64,000 nucleotides of DNA from Eulemur rufifrons (lineage: Eukaryota; Chordata; Mammalia; Primates; Lemuridae). The stretch is taken from positions 280,146,343 through 280,210,342 of the forward strand of contig NC_090989.1 of the NCBI RefSeq assembly GCF_041146395.1, in the 5' to 3' direction. Below the pieces are notes generated by a model. That model had not been told where the DNA came from, did no database searches, and saw only the letters and a program-made list of their open reading frames with translations. Positions 10,633 through 20,639 of the stretch are shown here, piece after piece (position 1 is the stretch's first letter; every line of letters starts with the position of its first letter). The position numbers and the translations under genes are program-made.

Positions 10633-10705
10633 GCCGGTGGTCCTCAAATCTGGCCGCATCTCAGAATCACCCGCGGGGCTTGTTAATCATGCAGAATCTT
10701 GGGAG
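10633..10705 (+). mobile_element. MER5-like hAT fragment
   Basis: 'ggtggtcctcaaatctgg' and 'cagaatcacccgcggggctt' match the left half of a MER5-type element (cagtggttctcaa ... agaatcacctggggagctt). The right half is missing. Confidence 0.6.
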
Positions 10706-10801
10706 GGAGGGCAAGGTCACACTGACCCAAACTTGAGTCTAATCCAGACTTCCTCTCCTTCCCTGCCAGGGAGCACTTCCTGCCTCCTCTGTCACATCCA
10801 G

Positions 10802-10917
10802 TGTGGCGGGACTCCAGCCTCCCTCCCTCCCTGCCCTGAGTCAGGGCAGACCAGACGGCAAGCCCTGAGGATGGCTCTGGAGGAGCTGTGGTCTGCCACA
10901 GGAGACAAAGTCACGGT
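10802..10917 (+). other. Exon-like segment (weak, unrecognised)
   Basis: A pyrimidine-rich acceptor (cctcctctgtcacatccag) is followed by sequence with an ATG in strong context (ctgaggATGGct, about 10,871). It ends at a donor, ACG|GTGAGC, near 10,917. The frame is open and reads MALEELWSATGDKVT after the ATG. No family is recognised. It may be a chance combination. Confidence 0.12.
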
Positions 10918-10984
10918 GAGCTGCCTCCCCCACACACCTCGGAGGACACACTACAGTGAGCTCCCAGTCCTGTGGGTTCTTAGT

Positions 10985-11150
10985 GACTGGAAGACAGTCC
11001 CCTCTCTGTTCCCAACCTTTCCAATGCCACTTCCTCCAGGAAGCCTTCCTTGATGTCCCTGTCAGCACCCTTCACTGCTCTTTGTCCCTGTGGCCCTGAA
11101 CATCTCTGCTTATCGAACACTCCATGGGTCTTGGTTGACATTGATATCTG
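10985..11150 (+). mobile_element. L2 LINE fragment
   Basis: 'ccacttcctccaggaagcct' with 'tccttgatgtccctg' is the hallmark sense L2 segment, and 'ccctgtggccctgaacatc' continues it. Confidence 0.75.
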
Positions 11151-11179
11151 TCCTTCTCCCCCTCTATGGCGCCTCCTGG

Positions 11180-11520
11180 GAGGGGGGTGCAGTGGTCAGG
11201 GGCACCCACTTTGGAGGCAGAAAGACCCTGGTGTGGTCCTCGGACTGCCTCTGGCACTTTTCCCTGGGGCCTCGAGAAAAATGATTTCTCCTCTTGTAGG
11301 TCTCCCCCGTCCGCCCTCACAACCGGGGTAGCAGCTCAGTCCCACCTCACACCTCCCGTTCTCTAGTCCCGGTTCTGCCACAAGGCTGAGTTATTTACCC
11401 CTGAGCCTCAGTTTCCTCATTTGTTAAACAGGGAAAGAAGAGCACCCCGTTCACAGGTGTGCAGAGAGATGACACGTGGTGCTTGGCATGGGCCAGCTCC
11501 ATCAGTGCCAGCCCTCCCCG
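11180..11520 (-). mobile_element. MIR SINE(s), antisense
   Basis: 'cactttggaggcagaaagac' (about 11,205) and 'ggttctgccacaaggctgag', 'gagcctcagtttcctcattt', 'gttaaacagggaaag' (11,370-11,450) are antisense MIR. About 90 bp between them is unassigned, so this is either one interrupted copy or two. Confidence 0.7.
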
Positions 11521-11704
11521 GGCAATGACCAACCCGGCAGCATTTCCCCCTCTGTTCGCCCCCCTGCAGCACGTGGGTTCAGAGGTGAGAGGAGCCCCAC
11601 TCCTCCCCTGTCGGAGAGAGAAGGAGGAAGAGTCATGAGAGCTACCGCCCTGAATTTGGCTACACTTCCCACAGACCCTCAAAGACCACCATGGCACACA
11701 CCTA

Positions 11705-11790
11705 ACTTCAGGTAGGAGAACTGAGGCCCTGAGAGGAGAAGGAACTTGCTCAGGGTCACAGAGTGTGGCCCGGGGCATCGCCTGAGTCTG
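11705..11790 (+). mobile_element. MIR fragment
   Basis: 'aggagaactgaggccctga' and 'cttgctcagggtcacagag' are the central MIR segment. Confidence 0.65.
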
Positions 11791-12004
11791 GCAGGACCGT
11801 CCAGCGCTCTTCCCGTTTGGGGTGAGCGTGCAGTTCAGGTCCTGGGGTCTCGGGGCTGCAGGACACCTCAAAGGCCCAGTCTGCCTCGTCCGTCCAGTCA
11901 CTCCTGGGTGCAGTCGTGCTGGTTAAGCAGCTACTCTGCGCTGGCCCTTCTGCTGAGCACCATGAGGGTCTCCGGGGTGGCCTGGTGATGAGTCAGGATT
12001 TGCA

Positions 12005-12450
12005 GTTAACTGAAAGTCATAGAAACCCAACTACAATGGCTTTAACAGGGAGCACACAGCCCCGCAGGAGGCTATTGGGGCTGGGGCAGCCTCTCAAGAC
12101 ATCTTTCTGGTTTCCCTAGAATGTGGCCTTCATCCTCATGGCACAAAATGGCTGCTTCACTTCCAGCTACCATGGCAGCATTCCAAGCAGGAAAACTGAG
12201 ATGGAGATTGGGGAAGGGTGAAGGGCAAAGGACAAAAGACCCCTGCCAGGTGAGTTCCTCCTTTTATCAGAAAAACCATTGAGTTTCTGGACGTTCTCAG
12301 TAGGAAACTTCTAGTTTCATCTCATTGCCAGAATTGGGTCAAGTGGCCCACCTAGCTGCAAAGGAGTCTGGGAGGTGACTATTTTCTTCTGGGCGTATTT
12401 GTCCACTTGGACAAAACAAGGGTTCTGTTAGGGAAAGAAGCTAAAGATAA
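12005..12450 (-). mobile_element. Ancient dispersed repeat, family X, copy B
   Basis: It has the shared landmarks of family X: 'ggcacaaaatggctgcttc', 'ctcattgccagaattgggtc' and 'cacctagctgcaaaggagtc', then 'caagggttctgttagg'. It is the best-preserved copy in the window. The family name is not assigned. Confidence 0.6.
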
Positions 12451-12589
12451 AAGAGACGTCCTGTTGGCCAGCAGTGTTCTTACCCAGCAAGCAGGTTTTC
12501 TGTACTCAAGGAGCCCACGTCTGGCCAGCACATACATTTGGGCCTTTTTGCTGTAGTAGTGTAGGCAGTTGCTAGAATGTGCCCTGGAG

Positions 12590-12690
12590 GAAGCTCCAGC
12601 CCTCTCGTACCACATCCAGAGGTAGCGTTCTGTGCCCAGTGCAGTGCCTGGCGCATACCAGGGGCCCATCCAATATTTGTTGGGACTCAG
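12590..12690 (+). mobile_element. L2 LINE 3' end
   Basis: 'gtgcagtgcctggcgcatac' and 'caatatttgttggg' match the sense L2 terminus. Confidence 0.65.
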
Positions 12691-13439
12691 GGGACGAGTT
12701 TCTAGATGGCAGCACGTCCGGTGTATTTACTGTGGGCCGGTCTAGCTCTTGCATTGGTTTACGTGGGCTTTAAGTCTGGGTCTCCGTGAAATGCCTCCTC
12801 AGCAGGTGCGAGGGTGGGCCGTGGGGCAGGGGTGGCTGAGACCAGGGAGAAGGCTGCAGCCCTCCCGCCCTTTTTGTGGGGGGGCTTAAATAGCACGCAG
12901 AATTGAGCCCTCCACACTGGGACCTGTGCCCTGCCTCTGAATTGGGAGCCCCTCTGTGACCCCCAGACCTGGACAGATTGGGGGCTGCCCCCTTTGCTGA
13001 CAACGTCGTTGACTCCCAGGTGCCAGGGCTATCCCTGTGTCCCCCCCACATGCCCACAAACGATGCTGAGGGAGGCTGTGCCCACGTGGCCCCATTCCAC
13101 AGATGGGGACAGAGTCAGCGCCTCTGTCCAGGCCGGCCAGCACCACCTGTGCTTTGTGAAGTGGCAAACGGTTATCCCCTCGCCGAGCTTATGGCCGTGT
13201 TTGGGTGGTGGGGACGGGGTGGGAGGTGGGGAACATTCCCAGTGGTGGAAAGCCAGATGCGGGGGAGATGCAGGAAGAGGTGCCAGCTGTTGGGGCCACG
13301 CTCCAACACGTCATCCCCAGTGGAGGGCTCGGTGGCCCCTGCCCTGAGCCTGGCATCCCCTGCGCTCCTGGCGCTCGAGCTGACGCCGGCCCAGCACTCG
13401 GCTGGTGCTCGCCAGGGGCAGTTTCTCTCCTTCCCTCTT
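12691..13439. other. GC-rich unassigned sequence
   Basis: Several overlapping open frames exist, but none shows a recognisable domain or convincing splice pair. A G-run is at about 12,878-12,884. No repeat is called. Confidence 0.4.
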
Positions 13440-13640
13440 CCTTTTTTCCGAGACAGTGATCTTGGCTGTGGCGCCGCATCCGCTCTATGGGAAAAACTTG
13501 TTTTTGTCGGTAAACTCTGGCTCTATGACTCAGAAGACACCCAGGGAGCAGCCTCCCGGTGTCAAGGGGCTGCTCTGCTAATGAGCTAATGCTTGTAAAG
13601 TGCTTTGAAGATGAAAAATTCCACGCGAGGGCTGAGCGTG
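13440..13640. promoter_or_regulatory. Candidate conserved non-coding element
   Basis: Repeat-free sequence with an AP-1 consensus TGACTCA at 13,526-13,532 and, about 50 bp on, 'gctaatgagctaatgcttg' (homeobox-like TAATG pairs). Base composition shifts relative to both flanks. Suggestive only. Confidence 0.25.
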
Positions 13641-13969
13641 TGCGCTGCTATTTGGGGGAGAGGGAGAAGAGGAGGATGGGGTGGGAGAAAGGGGGCAAAC
13701 CTGCCTGAGGAGCAGCCCCAGACCTCCGGGCGGCGGCGAGGCTGTCTCCGCTCGGTGCTGATGCAGGCTCCGTCTGGGCAGAAGCACCAGCTGCCCCTTT
13801 GTTCAGAGCCAGGCAGATCTGAACTGGGCGACACGTTGCTTTGCTTCAGTTCTTCTGGTAGTGGGGACAGGAGAATAGGGGTGAGGGGTGCAGGGGGTAG
13901 GGAGGGATGGGGCTTGGGTGGCCCCTGCCCTCTAGACTGAGATCGTCCAGGCTGGAGGTAGCTCCTGTC

Positions 13970-14296
13970 ATCTGCTCATTCAACAAACACGTCGATCTGT
14001 GCCAGGCACTGCCCAAGGAACCGGGAACAAAGAAGACGGTCCCCGTCCTGTGGAGTGTGTGGCCTGGAGGGGGAGATGACATCTAACAGATGAAGACGCC
14101 AACCACCTGCAATTATAATTGTGAAAGGGCAGAGGAGGAGAGACACCTAAAGTCGCAGGCGCCAGAAGCAGAGCTGTCCCAGCCCAGGCTGGGAGTGGCA
14201 GGAAGGCTTTCCTAGGAGGGGCGGCTCTAAGGAAAGAGTGGGAATTTCCAGCTCCCAGGCAGAGGGGGAGAGAGCACATCAGGCAGAGAGAGTAGC
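13970..14296 (-). mobile_element. L2 LINE fragment
   Basis: 'tcattcaacaaacacgtcg', 'gtgccaggcactgccc' and 'gggaacaaagaagacggtcc' are antisense L2. It runs directly into a second L2 copy after an ATTA-rich seam. Confidence 0.75.
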
Positions 14297-14328
14297 ATTA
14301 ATTAATACATCAATTAATTAATTAATTC
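14297..14328 (+). repeat. (TTAA)n short tandem repeat
   Basis: 'attaattaatacatcaatta' and following ATTA units form the seam between two L2 copies. It probably grew from the L2 terminal tandem repeat. Confidence 0.8.
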
Positions 14329-14655
14329 CACAAACCTTTACGGAGTACCTACTATATGCCAGACACTGGGGATAAAGAGGCACATGATACAGGCAAAAAT
14401 CCCAGCTTCTCAGGAAGCTCACATTCGATGTGACAAGCAAATGAAGAAATGAGTGAAGAGAAAGTACCAGATAGCAATGAGGGGTGGGCACGGGGTAGCG
14501 GTGCCTGGGGAGGCTCCCACAGATTGCGCGGTGAACAGGAAAGGCCTTTCCAACAAGGCAGTGTTTAAGCTGAGGCCTGAATGATAAGAAGGAGCCAGCC
14601 ACAAGTAGACGTGGGCAGTGCAAAGGACCTGTGGCAGGAATGAGTTCAATGCGAT
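14318..14655 (-). mobile_element. L2 LINE fragment
   Basis: It has a long antisense L2: 'ggagtacctactatatgcc', 'ctcaggaagctcacattcg', 'gtgtttaagctgaggcctg', 'aatgataagaaggagccagc', 'gtgcaaaggacctgtgg'. The landmarks are collinear with L2. Confidence 0.8.
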
Positions 14656-15270
14656 CAAAGAACCAAATGAGGCCAGTGCAGTGGCTGGAGAGCAACAGGA
14701 TACAAGTTCAGCAGGGGCTCCGCATGAAGGGCTGTGTGTTGCTAGCATTAAGTTCACTGCAAATAAAGAAACTACTACAATGGCTGAAAGAGGCAGGGGA
14801 TTTTGACTTAGCCAATAATAAGTGGGTGGGTAGTCAGGGGCTGGTGCAGTGGATGTATATGCCACCAGGCACCCTGGCTCTTCCTATCTTGCTTTTCTGT
14901 CCTCAGCGTGGAGGCCTTGTCCTTGCATTTGCTGCCTCATGGTCACAGTGTGGCTGCTGCACCTCTCCAGGCCCCATGTCCATGTTCCAGGAAGGAAGAA
15001 GGGGAAGGAGCAAAAGGCCAAAGAGCAAAGAGTGAAAGGTCTTTTCCTTGCCAGACTCCATCCCTTTACTCAGAAAGGGAGTTGCTCCCTGGGGACTTCG
15101 TTCTACCTTGTTTGCTCAGACTGGGTTACACGGCCGCCTTGACCTATAAAGGAGGCTTGGAAAATCCAGCTTTAAAATCTGCTCTCCATAGCAGAAGGAG
15201 GAAAGGGAGAAGGGCTTGGAATGCCTTTTGGGTCGCCAATGCGGAGTTTTGGCCAAAGGTCTGCAAAGGC
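14655..15270 (-). mobile_element. Ancient dispersed repeat, family X, copy C
   Basis: Landmarks include 'ctcatggtcacagtgtggct', 'ttccaggaaggaagaag' and 'agactccatccctttactc', in the same order as copies B and D. Flanked by L2 on both sides, it may have inserted into that L2. Confidence 0.5.
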
Positions 15271-15299
15271 CCCTAGAGGGAAGATCTTGGTGAATTCTG

Positions 15300-15425
15300 G
15301 GGACAGAAAGCCAAGGAGTGGGCAGGGGTCAGGCTAAAGAGTGTAGACTTCATCTGGAGGGCCGCAGGGAGTCACGATGGCTTTCAGGAAGGGTGATGCG
15401 GTCAGATTTGCACTGAATCTCTGCT
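15300..15425 (-). mobile_element. L2 LINE fragment
   Basis: 'agagtgtagacttcatctgg' and 'gggtgatgcggtcagatttg' match the antisense L2 body. It may be the continuation of the copy at 14,318-14,655. Confidence 0.55.
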
Positions 15426-15729
15426 ATTTAAACTGAGCACCTGTGACATGTTGCCAAGGATGGCACATTCCATGTGACCTCAGACACTTGACTGGGCAGT
15501 CCGCAGGGCTCAGACGAAGCCCCAGCTCCTTGGAGAAGGGCCTCCAGACCCCAGGGTCTCTCTCCTGTATCGCACACCTCCAGCCCTGGCAGCCTGTGCC
15601 CTGGTTGGCACCCAGCAGCAGCCCACAGATGGCTCCTGGCTGTCCCACATCGTCACATCAGGGCATGGAATGGAAAGTGACTCACACTGGCGCCTCTCCT
15701 GCTTGTAAAATGCCCTGCACATCCATCAT
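15426..15729. other. Unassigned sequence
   Basis: No gene or repeat is recognised. Confidence 0.35.
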
Positions 15730-15850
15730 CTTTGGTTTTTCTGCTAGAACTACCCCATGAGGTGGGTATACTATGACTTTCTTTCATTGATGGGGAAACA
15801 GGTGCAGAGAGGTGAGCACCTTTGCCTGAGTAAGGGCTGGGCTCACCCTG
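15730..15850 (+). mobile_element. MIR fragment
   Basis: 'ccatgaggtgggtatactat' and 'gatggggaaacaggtgcaga' with 'gaggtgagcacc' are MIR. Confidence 0.65.
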
Positions 15851-16146
15851 GAGGCTCTGACACCACCTCCTGTCACTACACCTGGAAAGAAGGCTCTGTG
15901 TCCAGCCCATGCTGGCCCCAGCATCTCTACCTGTCTGTTTTGAGTAGAGGGACCATTCTCTTTGTATGATTCGAGGGTCTTGGAGGTCCTATGTAGTGAA
16001 TCTTATTTTTCTGCCACATTAGAGGAGTAGGCATTTTGCCAGGCCCTGAGCCAGGTGTTTTCATTGAGGGAGGACACTGGGCATTGGGTGCCTTTGCCCC
16101 TGGAACTCTGCCTCAGACATACCAAAAGCAGGGCTGGGTGGGAGGG

Positions 16147-16191
16147 GTGTGTGTGTGTGTGTGTTTGTGTGTGTTGCGGGGGGGGGGGGGT
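16147..16191 (+). repeat. (GT)n followed by a G-run
   Basis: About 14 GT units run into a 12-13 base G homopolymer. It is a compound microsatellite. Confidence 0.95.
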
Positions 16192-16221
16192 GTCTAGAAG
16201 ACACATAAGACCTGGGCTCTG

Positions 16222-16330
16222 TCTTGGGGGCTTTAACATCTGGGCTTGCCTCCTTGGACCAACTCAACCCCATCATCTCTCTGGGCCAGTTTCTTCATCG
16301 GGATAATGAAGGGGTTGGCAGGGAAAGTTC
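16222..16330 (-). mobile_element. MIR fragment
   Basis: 'ctctgggccagtttcttcat' and 'cgggataatgaagggg' are an antisense MIR core. Confidence 0.5.
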
Positions 16331-16399
16331 TGGGTTTTCCCAACCCACCCATCAAATTCACCCTTCGAATTTCAAAGATTCCGTTCCAACGTCTACTCT

Positions 16400-16620
16400 C
16401 TGTGTCTGTCTTTGGCTCAGAAAATCACCTTCTCTGCTGCCCCTGCTGTTGTATTCCTCTGAACTCATCACAAGTAATTACGTATTTGTACTATTAAATG
16501 TCCCATGTCTATCTCCCTATCTCCCTGCCCAGCAATGGGGAGAACCATGTGTGTCTTTCTCTCTGTCCTCTAAGAGATCAGCACAGAGCCAGCACGTAAT
16601 AGGTGCTCACTAAATGGAGT
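16400..16620 (+). mobile_element. L2 LINE 3' end
   Basis: 'tctatctccctatctccctg' leads to 'gcacagagccagcacgtaat' and 'aggtgctcactaaatgg', the sense L2 terminus. It ends exactly where the CpG-dense segment begins. Confidence 0.7.
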
Positions 16621-16793
16621 CGCGGTTGTTACTGTTACTGCCATTGGGGAGGCAGCTGCTGGAACGAAAGGAGCCGCAGACAGGCCGGCAGGCAGCCAGC
16701 GCGCTCAGCCGCTCCCTACGCCGCCGCGGAGGCTCGGGTTTCCCCGGAGAGCACCCAGACGGCCCCTGAGCCCGGGCGGCGCCCCCAGGGAGA

Positions 16794-16812
16794 ACTACAG
16801 TTCCCAGAAGGT
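16794..16812 (+). promoter_or_regulatory. ZNF143/SBS-type site
   Basis: ACTACAGTTCCCAG matches the first 14 positions of the ACTACAATTCCCAGCATGC motif, allowing A/G variation. The last five bases diverge. It faces the reverse-strand copy about 45 bp away. Confidence 0.6.
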
Positions 16813-16857
16813 CGCGGGGCTGCCGGCGCTCGCTCCGCCCGGGCCGCCCGCAGCGCT

Positions 16858-16878
16858 GCATCCTGGGAGCTGTAGTTC
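16858..16878 (-). promoter_or_regulatory. ZNF143/SBS-type site (near-consensus)
   Basis: On the minus strand this reads ACTACAGCTCCCAGGATGC, an excellent match to the SBS consensus including the terminal ATGC. ZNF143 and its partners bind such sites at active promoters. It is convergent with the plus-strand site. Confidence 0.75.
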
Positions 16879-17164
16879 AGCCCCGCGGCCCAGGTGCCAC
16901 CCGTGCGGACGCGCGCGGAGCAGCCGGGTGCCCGCGGGGCTCGCGGGGGTGCCGGGCCCTCTGTCGTGCAGGATCCCCGCCCGCCGCAGGCCCTTGCCAT
17001 GGACTGTTACTGCGCCGGGGACCCCGGGACAGCTCCGTCCCTAACTCCAGGGACGCTTTAAGGGGCGGGGCTGGGCGCCCGGCCCACCCTTTGCTCCTCC
17101 ACCCAGGTCTCCCAGACATCACCCCGGGCGCTTCAAAACCTTTGGTTTCACTGAAACCTTTCCA

Positions 17165-17235
17165 GTCTCGTTGGTCAAACATTGATCGTCAACTATGTGT
17201 CAAGCCCTTTGGGGTACAGCGATTAAAGTAGGGGT
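17165..17235 (-). mobile_element. L2 terminal fragment
   Basis: 'caaacattgatcgtcaacta' and 'tgtgtcaagccctttggggt' are antisense L2. Confidence 0.55.
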
Positions 17236-18454
17236 GGGTGGGAGAGGGGATCACAGACATTCTTCAGCCATCAGTCACACTCCACCTGCCCCCAGCAGAG
17301 ATGGGGGAGGTGGCACCAGGGTCTGACCGAGGCCTGGGGTGTGGGCAAGCCTTCCAGGGGACCGTGACATGCAGACTGGGTCTGGTTTGGCCGGTCAGGA
17401 GCAGGGAAGGGTATTCCATTGCAGGGAACAGGAGGAGGGAAGGCTCAGTGTGAAGGAGGGCTCTGGGGCCCGAGGGAGCTGGGCTTTGGGGAAGCAAAAG
17501 GCCTGGGAGGTGGTGGAGAGGGACCTTCTGAGAGATGGTGAGGGGAGTAGGGGTTATCCCAAGGACCTGGGAGCCGTGGCAGGAAGGTCTGTCAGATCCC
17601 CAAATCCCATGTGTGTGATTGATTCTCAGGCCTAGTGGCAGCCCCAGCTTAACCAGGGGTCAGTGGCAGAGCTGGGACCCAGCCCAGGGGTCCTGCTTCC
17701 CAGGCCGTGGGCTTGTCCTTAGGGGCAGGGGCTTCCCAGGGCAGGGTTGCAGTGAGAGCTGGCACAGTGCTGTCCCGGGGTTGTCTCAGGAGCCAGGAGG
17801 GAGGCAGAGGGTGAGAGGGGAAATGGAGACCCTTGAAAATTTCTGCTGAGTGAACTTCTGTTTGAGATCCAAGAAAAGCCTTTTCCTCCCCAGACTCTTC
17901 AGCTGTCAGGAACCCACCATGAGGGTCATTTTCACACCCTCCCCAGTACCCCAGATGTGGCCGAAGCAGAAAGGATTTAGGCCAGATGTTGGGGTCTGCA
18001 GGAGTTGCATGGGATTGGAGGGGCGGCCACGTCTGGAGCTCTGTGGATGAAAAGTGAACCCTCACTGGGTTGGCTGCTCTGGTTGTCCCTGCTCTGGCAC
18101 TGAAGGCCACGAGACCCTGGGGACAAGCTCTCTGGCTCTGGGCACATCGAAAGAGAGAGGCAGGAAGCCCAGGCCTCAGTGCTGACGGCACCTGGGCTTT
18201 TGCTTCCCCAGCAACCTTGGCCGACTGTTCTCAGCTGCCTGGTCCCAGGCACTACCTACATGCTCCCTGCCGGGAACCCAGGCCTCCTCCCCTGCACCTT
18301 GGGCCCCTGGACTTCTCTGGACTGTTCCAGACACTTGAGAAAGCCCAGCAGAAATGAAGCTTCCTGACTCCAGTGGAAACGTCGGTGTCTGTGCCCTGGG
18401 TGAGGATGGCATCATCTCAGTGTGGCCTCGTCCCCCAGATCAGAGGCCTGGCTC
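17236..18454. other. GC-rich unassigned sequence
   Basis: No gene, splice pair or repeat is convincing. The longest frame (minus, about 17,649-18,191) has no recognisable domain. Confidence 0.4.
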
Positions 18455-18560
18455 GGCTGGGGTTTGTCTTTGATTAATAAAAAATGGGGAAGCAAATCAA
18501 TTAGCCCTTCACAAATGCAATTCAGATGGTAGGAAAAAATAACTCTTGAGGCTTGGGGGC
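18455..18560. promoter_or_regulatory. Candidate conserved non-coding element
   Basis: It is sharply AT-rich against GC-rich flanks and repeat-free, with TTTGATTAAT and CAATTAG homeobox-like sites about 35 bp apart. The evidence is composition and motifs only. Confidence 0.25.
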
Positions 18561-18859
18561 CTCTTCTTCATGAGAAGATTGGAACACAGACAGTGTCGGC
18601 CGCGATCCCCCACCCCCATCCTGGTGGGAGCTGCACACTTGTGCTTGAACAGGGGAGGGGACTGAATATTTATAAATTAAAAACTTAGGGTGTGTGGGGC
18701 CATGGGGGCAGGGAGAGGTGGGGGGCATTTGTTCCTTGAGGACCCCTTCCCCGCTGGGAGCGGTGGGCTTCTGAGGACTGGATGTGGCTCCACCTGGCAC
18801 CCCGCCCATTTTATTGGATCTCAGGGTTGATATTCTGGAAACCAAATGGTTTCCCCAGG

Positions 18860-19035
18860 TGCCCACTGGCCTGGCTGTATCAGAGTCTCCTAGGAGGCTG
18901 GTTAAATGCAGATTCCTGGCCCCTCCCACTCTGAGAGCCTGACACAAAGAGTCCCAGGAGGGGCCTGGGAATATGAATTTCTAAGGAGCCCCTGAGGCAG
19001 TGGTGATGGGCAGCGGGCTGGAGACCACCGCTCCG
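18860..19035 (+). mobile_element. MER5-like hAT fragment
   Basis: 'cagagtctcctaggaggctg', 'taaatgcagattcctggcc' and 'ctgggaatatgaatttctaa' with 'ggagcccctgaggcagtgg' follow the left-to-right plan of MER5-type elements. It is diverged. Confidence 0.6.
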
Positions 19036-19044
19036 GGGGACAGG

Positions 19045-19265
19045 CAGCAGGGCGGCAGCCAGCACATGGCTCTGGGGTCAGCCAGACCTGCCCTGGTCCC
19101 AGCTCCACTTTTACTGTGGAGGACATCAGTGATGTCCCACCGGTGACGTCCCTTCTGTGATCCTTGAGTCCTTGTCTGTAAAGTCGCAATAATACCAACC
19201 TCCTCCCAGGGGTGTGTGTGGTGTGCCTAATGTTCAGCGCGTGGTAGTTGTTATTTTTGTTGTTG
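19045..19265 (-). mobile_element. MIR SINE
   Basis: 'catggctctggggtcagcc', 'gagtccttgtctgtaaagtc' and 'gcaataataccaacctcc' span most of an antisense MIR. Confidence 0.7.
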
Positions 19266-19309
19266 TTATTGGGAGGGAAGGAAGAGGAGGTAACTGCTTT
19301 TGAAATTTT

Positions 19310-19800
19310 TTTATATTGCTGTCTAAATGACTAATTTTTATTGCCTCTAATGCACACTTTGCAGTGTGGTGGTCCCCTGTCCTCCTTTAGGAATAAGCAT
19401 GTCATCCCAGCCTGGCCAATTAGGGCCTTCCATCCTCCTGGCCGGAGAGCATGGTGAGGGGGCAGTCACGTGATCCAGGCAGGCCAATGAGACACAGTCT
19501 TGGGACTTGTGTGCAAATAAGGGGATGTGAAGTCTCTCTCTGCTAGGGAGTCTAGGCTGGGGGGATATAAGGGCAGAGTTGCCAGGGTCAACCATGTGGA
19601 CAGCCTGAGCAAGATGGAGCCAACACAGCAGGGAGCAGTGCTCAGAAATGGGGAGAGAGAGGGAGAGGCAGAGGGAGGGGGGGAGAGAGGGAGGGGACAC
19701 TGTTTGAACACCTGGATCCGGCCTTGCCTGAGAGAGTCTCCCCCTTTTGGCTTAGGACAGTTTGAGTTGCGTTTCCATACTTGGAACTGGGTCTAATGCA
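19310..19800 (+). mobile_element. Ancient dispersed repeat, family not named
   Basis: It shares the core 'ggccaatgagacacagtc' and 'cacgtgatccaggcaggcc' with the reverse complement of family X. It also has its own order of 'caagatggagccaacacagc' and 'tggatccggccttgcctgag'. This is a known type of mammalian interspersed repeat whose name I cannot assign. An internal purine run (about 19,647-19,697) is GA-rich. Confidence 0.5.
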
Positions 19801-19839
19801 GACAGCTTCTTTCACCCATTTCTCTGTCCCTCCGTCCAC

Positions 19840-20135
19840 TGTCCATCCCCGATTACTGAGTGCCTGCTCCATACCAGCCCCCAAGCTGGGGCCTGGCCCC
19901 AGCCTTCCCTTTGAAGGAGGTGGTGACAAGGCGATACAAGCTTTTTAGAATGTGGGACACCAGGAGCTGGTGCAGAGAGGAGCCCTGAGAGACTCTGTTG
20001 TGGGGAAGGGGAATTCAGGCAGGCTTCGGGGAGGAGGCAACCTTTGGGTAGGCAGTATTTTGCTGGTTTGAGAATCGGGGAGGGGCCCTTTCAGAGAAGA
20101 AGGAGTTAAAAGGCAGCAAAGAGCAGGAATGCTTG
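19840..20135 (-). mobile_element. L2 LINE fragment
   Basis: 'gattactgagtgcctgctcc', 'gaaggggaattcaggcagg' and neighbouring text match the antisense L2 body. Confidence 0.6.
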
Positions 20136-20234
20136 AGCTCTGCCACCTGGGGCGAGGCATGGGACGTGTGTGATAGTGATGCCTGCTCACTGGAACTGCG
20201 CTAACAGGCACCCCTTGATGTTTGTCCCTCATTC

Positions 20235-20400
20235 ATTCTCTCCACCTCCCTGGAGGGAATCACACGCATTCTCTCCATGTTGCAGGTGAGGAAACTGAGA
20301 CCCAGAGAGGCGACAGCCTTCTCAAGGTTTTGCAAACACCAGTTGGCCCAGTGAGTCTCTTGACCTCGACCCCAAGTTCTTAACTGCTCAGGCCCACACA
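20235..20400 (+). mobile_element. MIR SINE
   Basis: 'ccatgttgcaggtgaggaaa' and 'ctgagacccagagaggcgac' are MIR. The 3' end is degraded. Confidence 0.7.
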
Positions 20401-20639
20401 GGTTCTTTGCAGCTCTGCAGCTTCAGCGACGTCTTCCTGAACATCTTGGTAGGAGGTTGGGGTGGAGGCTGAAGAATCCCTGGAGATTTCTGGAGTTTCC
20501 CGTGTGGGGGTGTGGGGAGGTTGGGGGTGGGGGTGGGGGAGTGGGTGCAGAGAGAGGCTTGCCCTGCAGGCAGGCTCCCAAGATTGGGGTAGAGACTGTT
20601 GCTGTGGTTGCCTGAGGCCCTTCTCCAGCCTGCCGCTCC
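20401..20639. other. G-rich unassigned sequence
   Basis: A G/T-rich run (gttgggggtgggggtggggg) lies near 20,520. No gene is seen. Confidence 0.4.

Larger units (their letters stand above)
16640..17100. promoter_or_regulatory. CpG island, probable promoter 1
   Basis: CpG and GC density are high, with GC boxes (ggggcgggg at about 17,062) and two ZNF143/SBS-type sites. No TATA box is evident. A strong-context ATG (gccATGG, 16,999-17,001) opens a 20-codon frame that stops at 17,059-17,061, so it could be a uORF at most. No recognisable coding exon follows on either strand, so direction and gene are unknown. Confidence 0.7.

Noticed and set aside
16999..17061. 20-codon frame starting at a strong-context ATG in the first CpG island
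   Set aside because: Too short to call a gene. Kept only as a possible uORF in the island entry.
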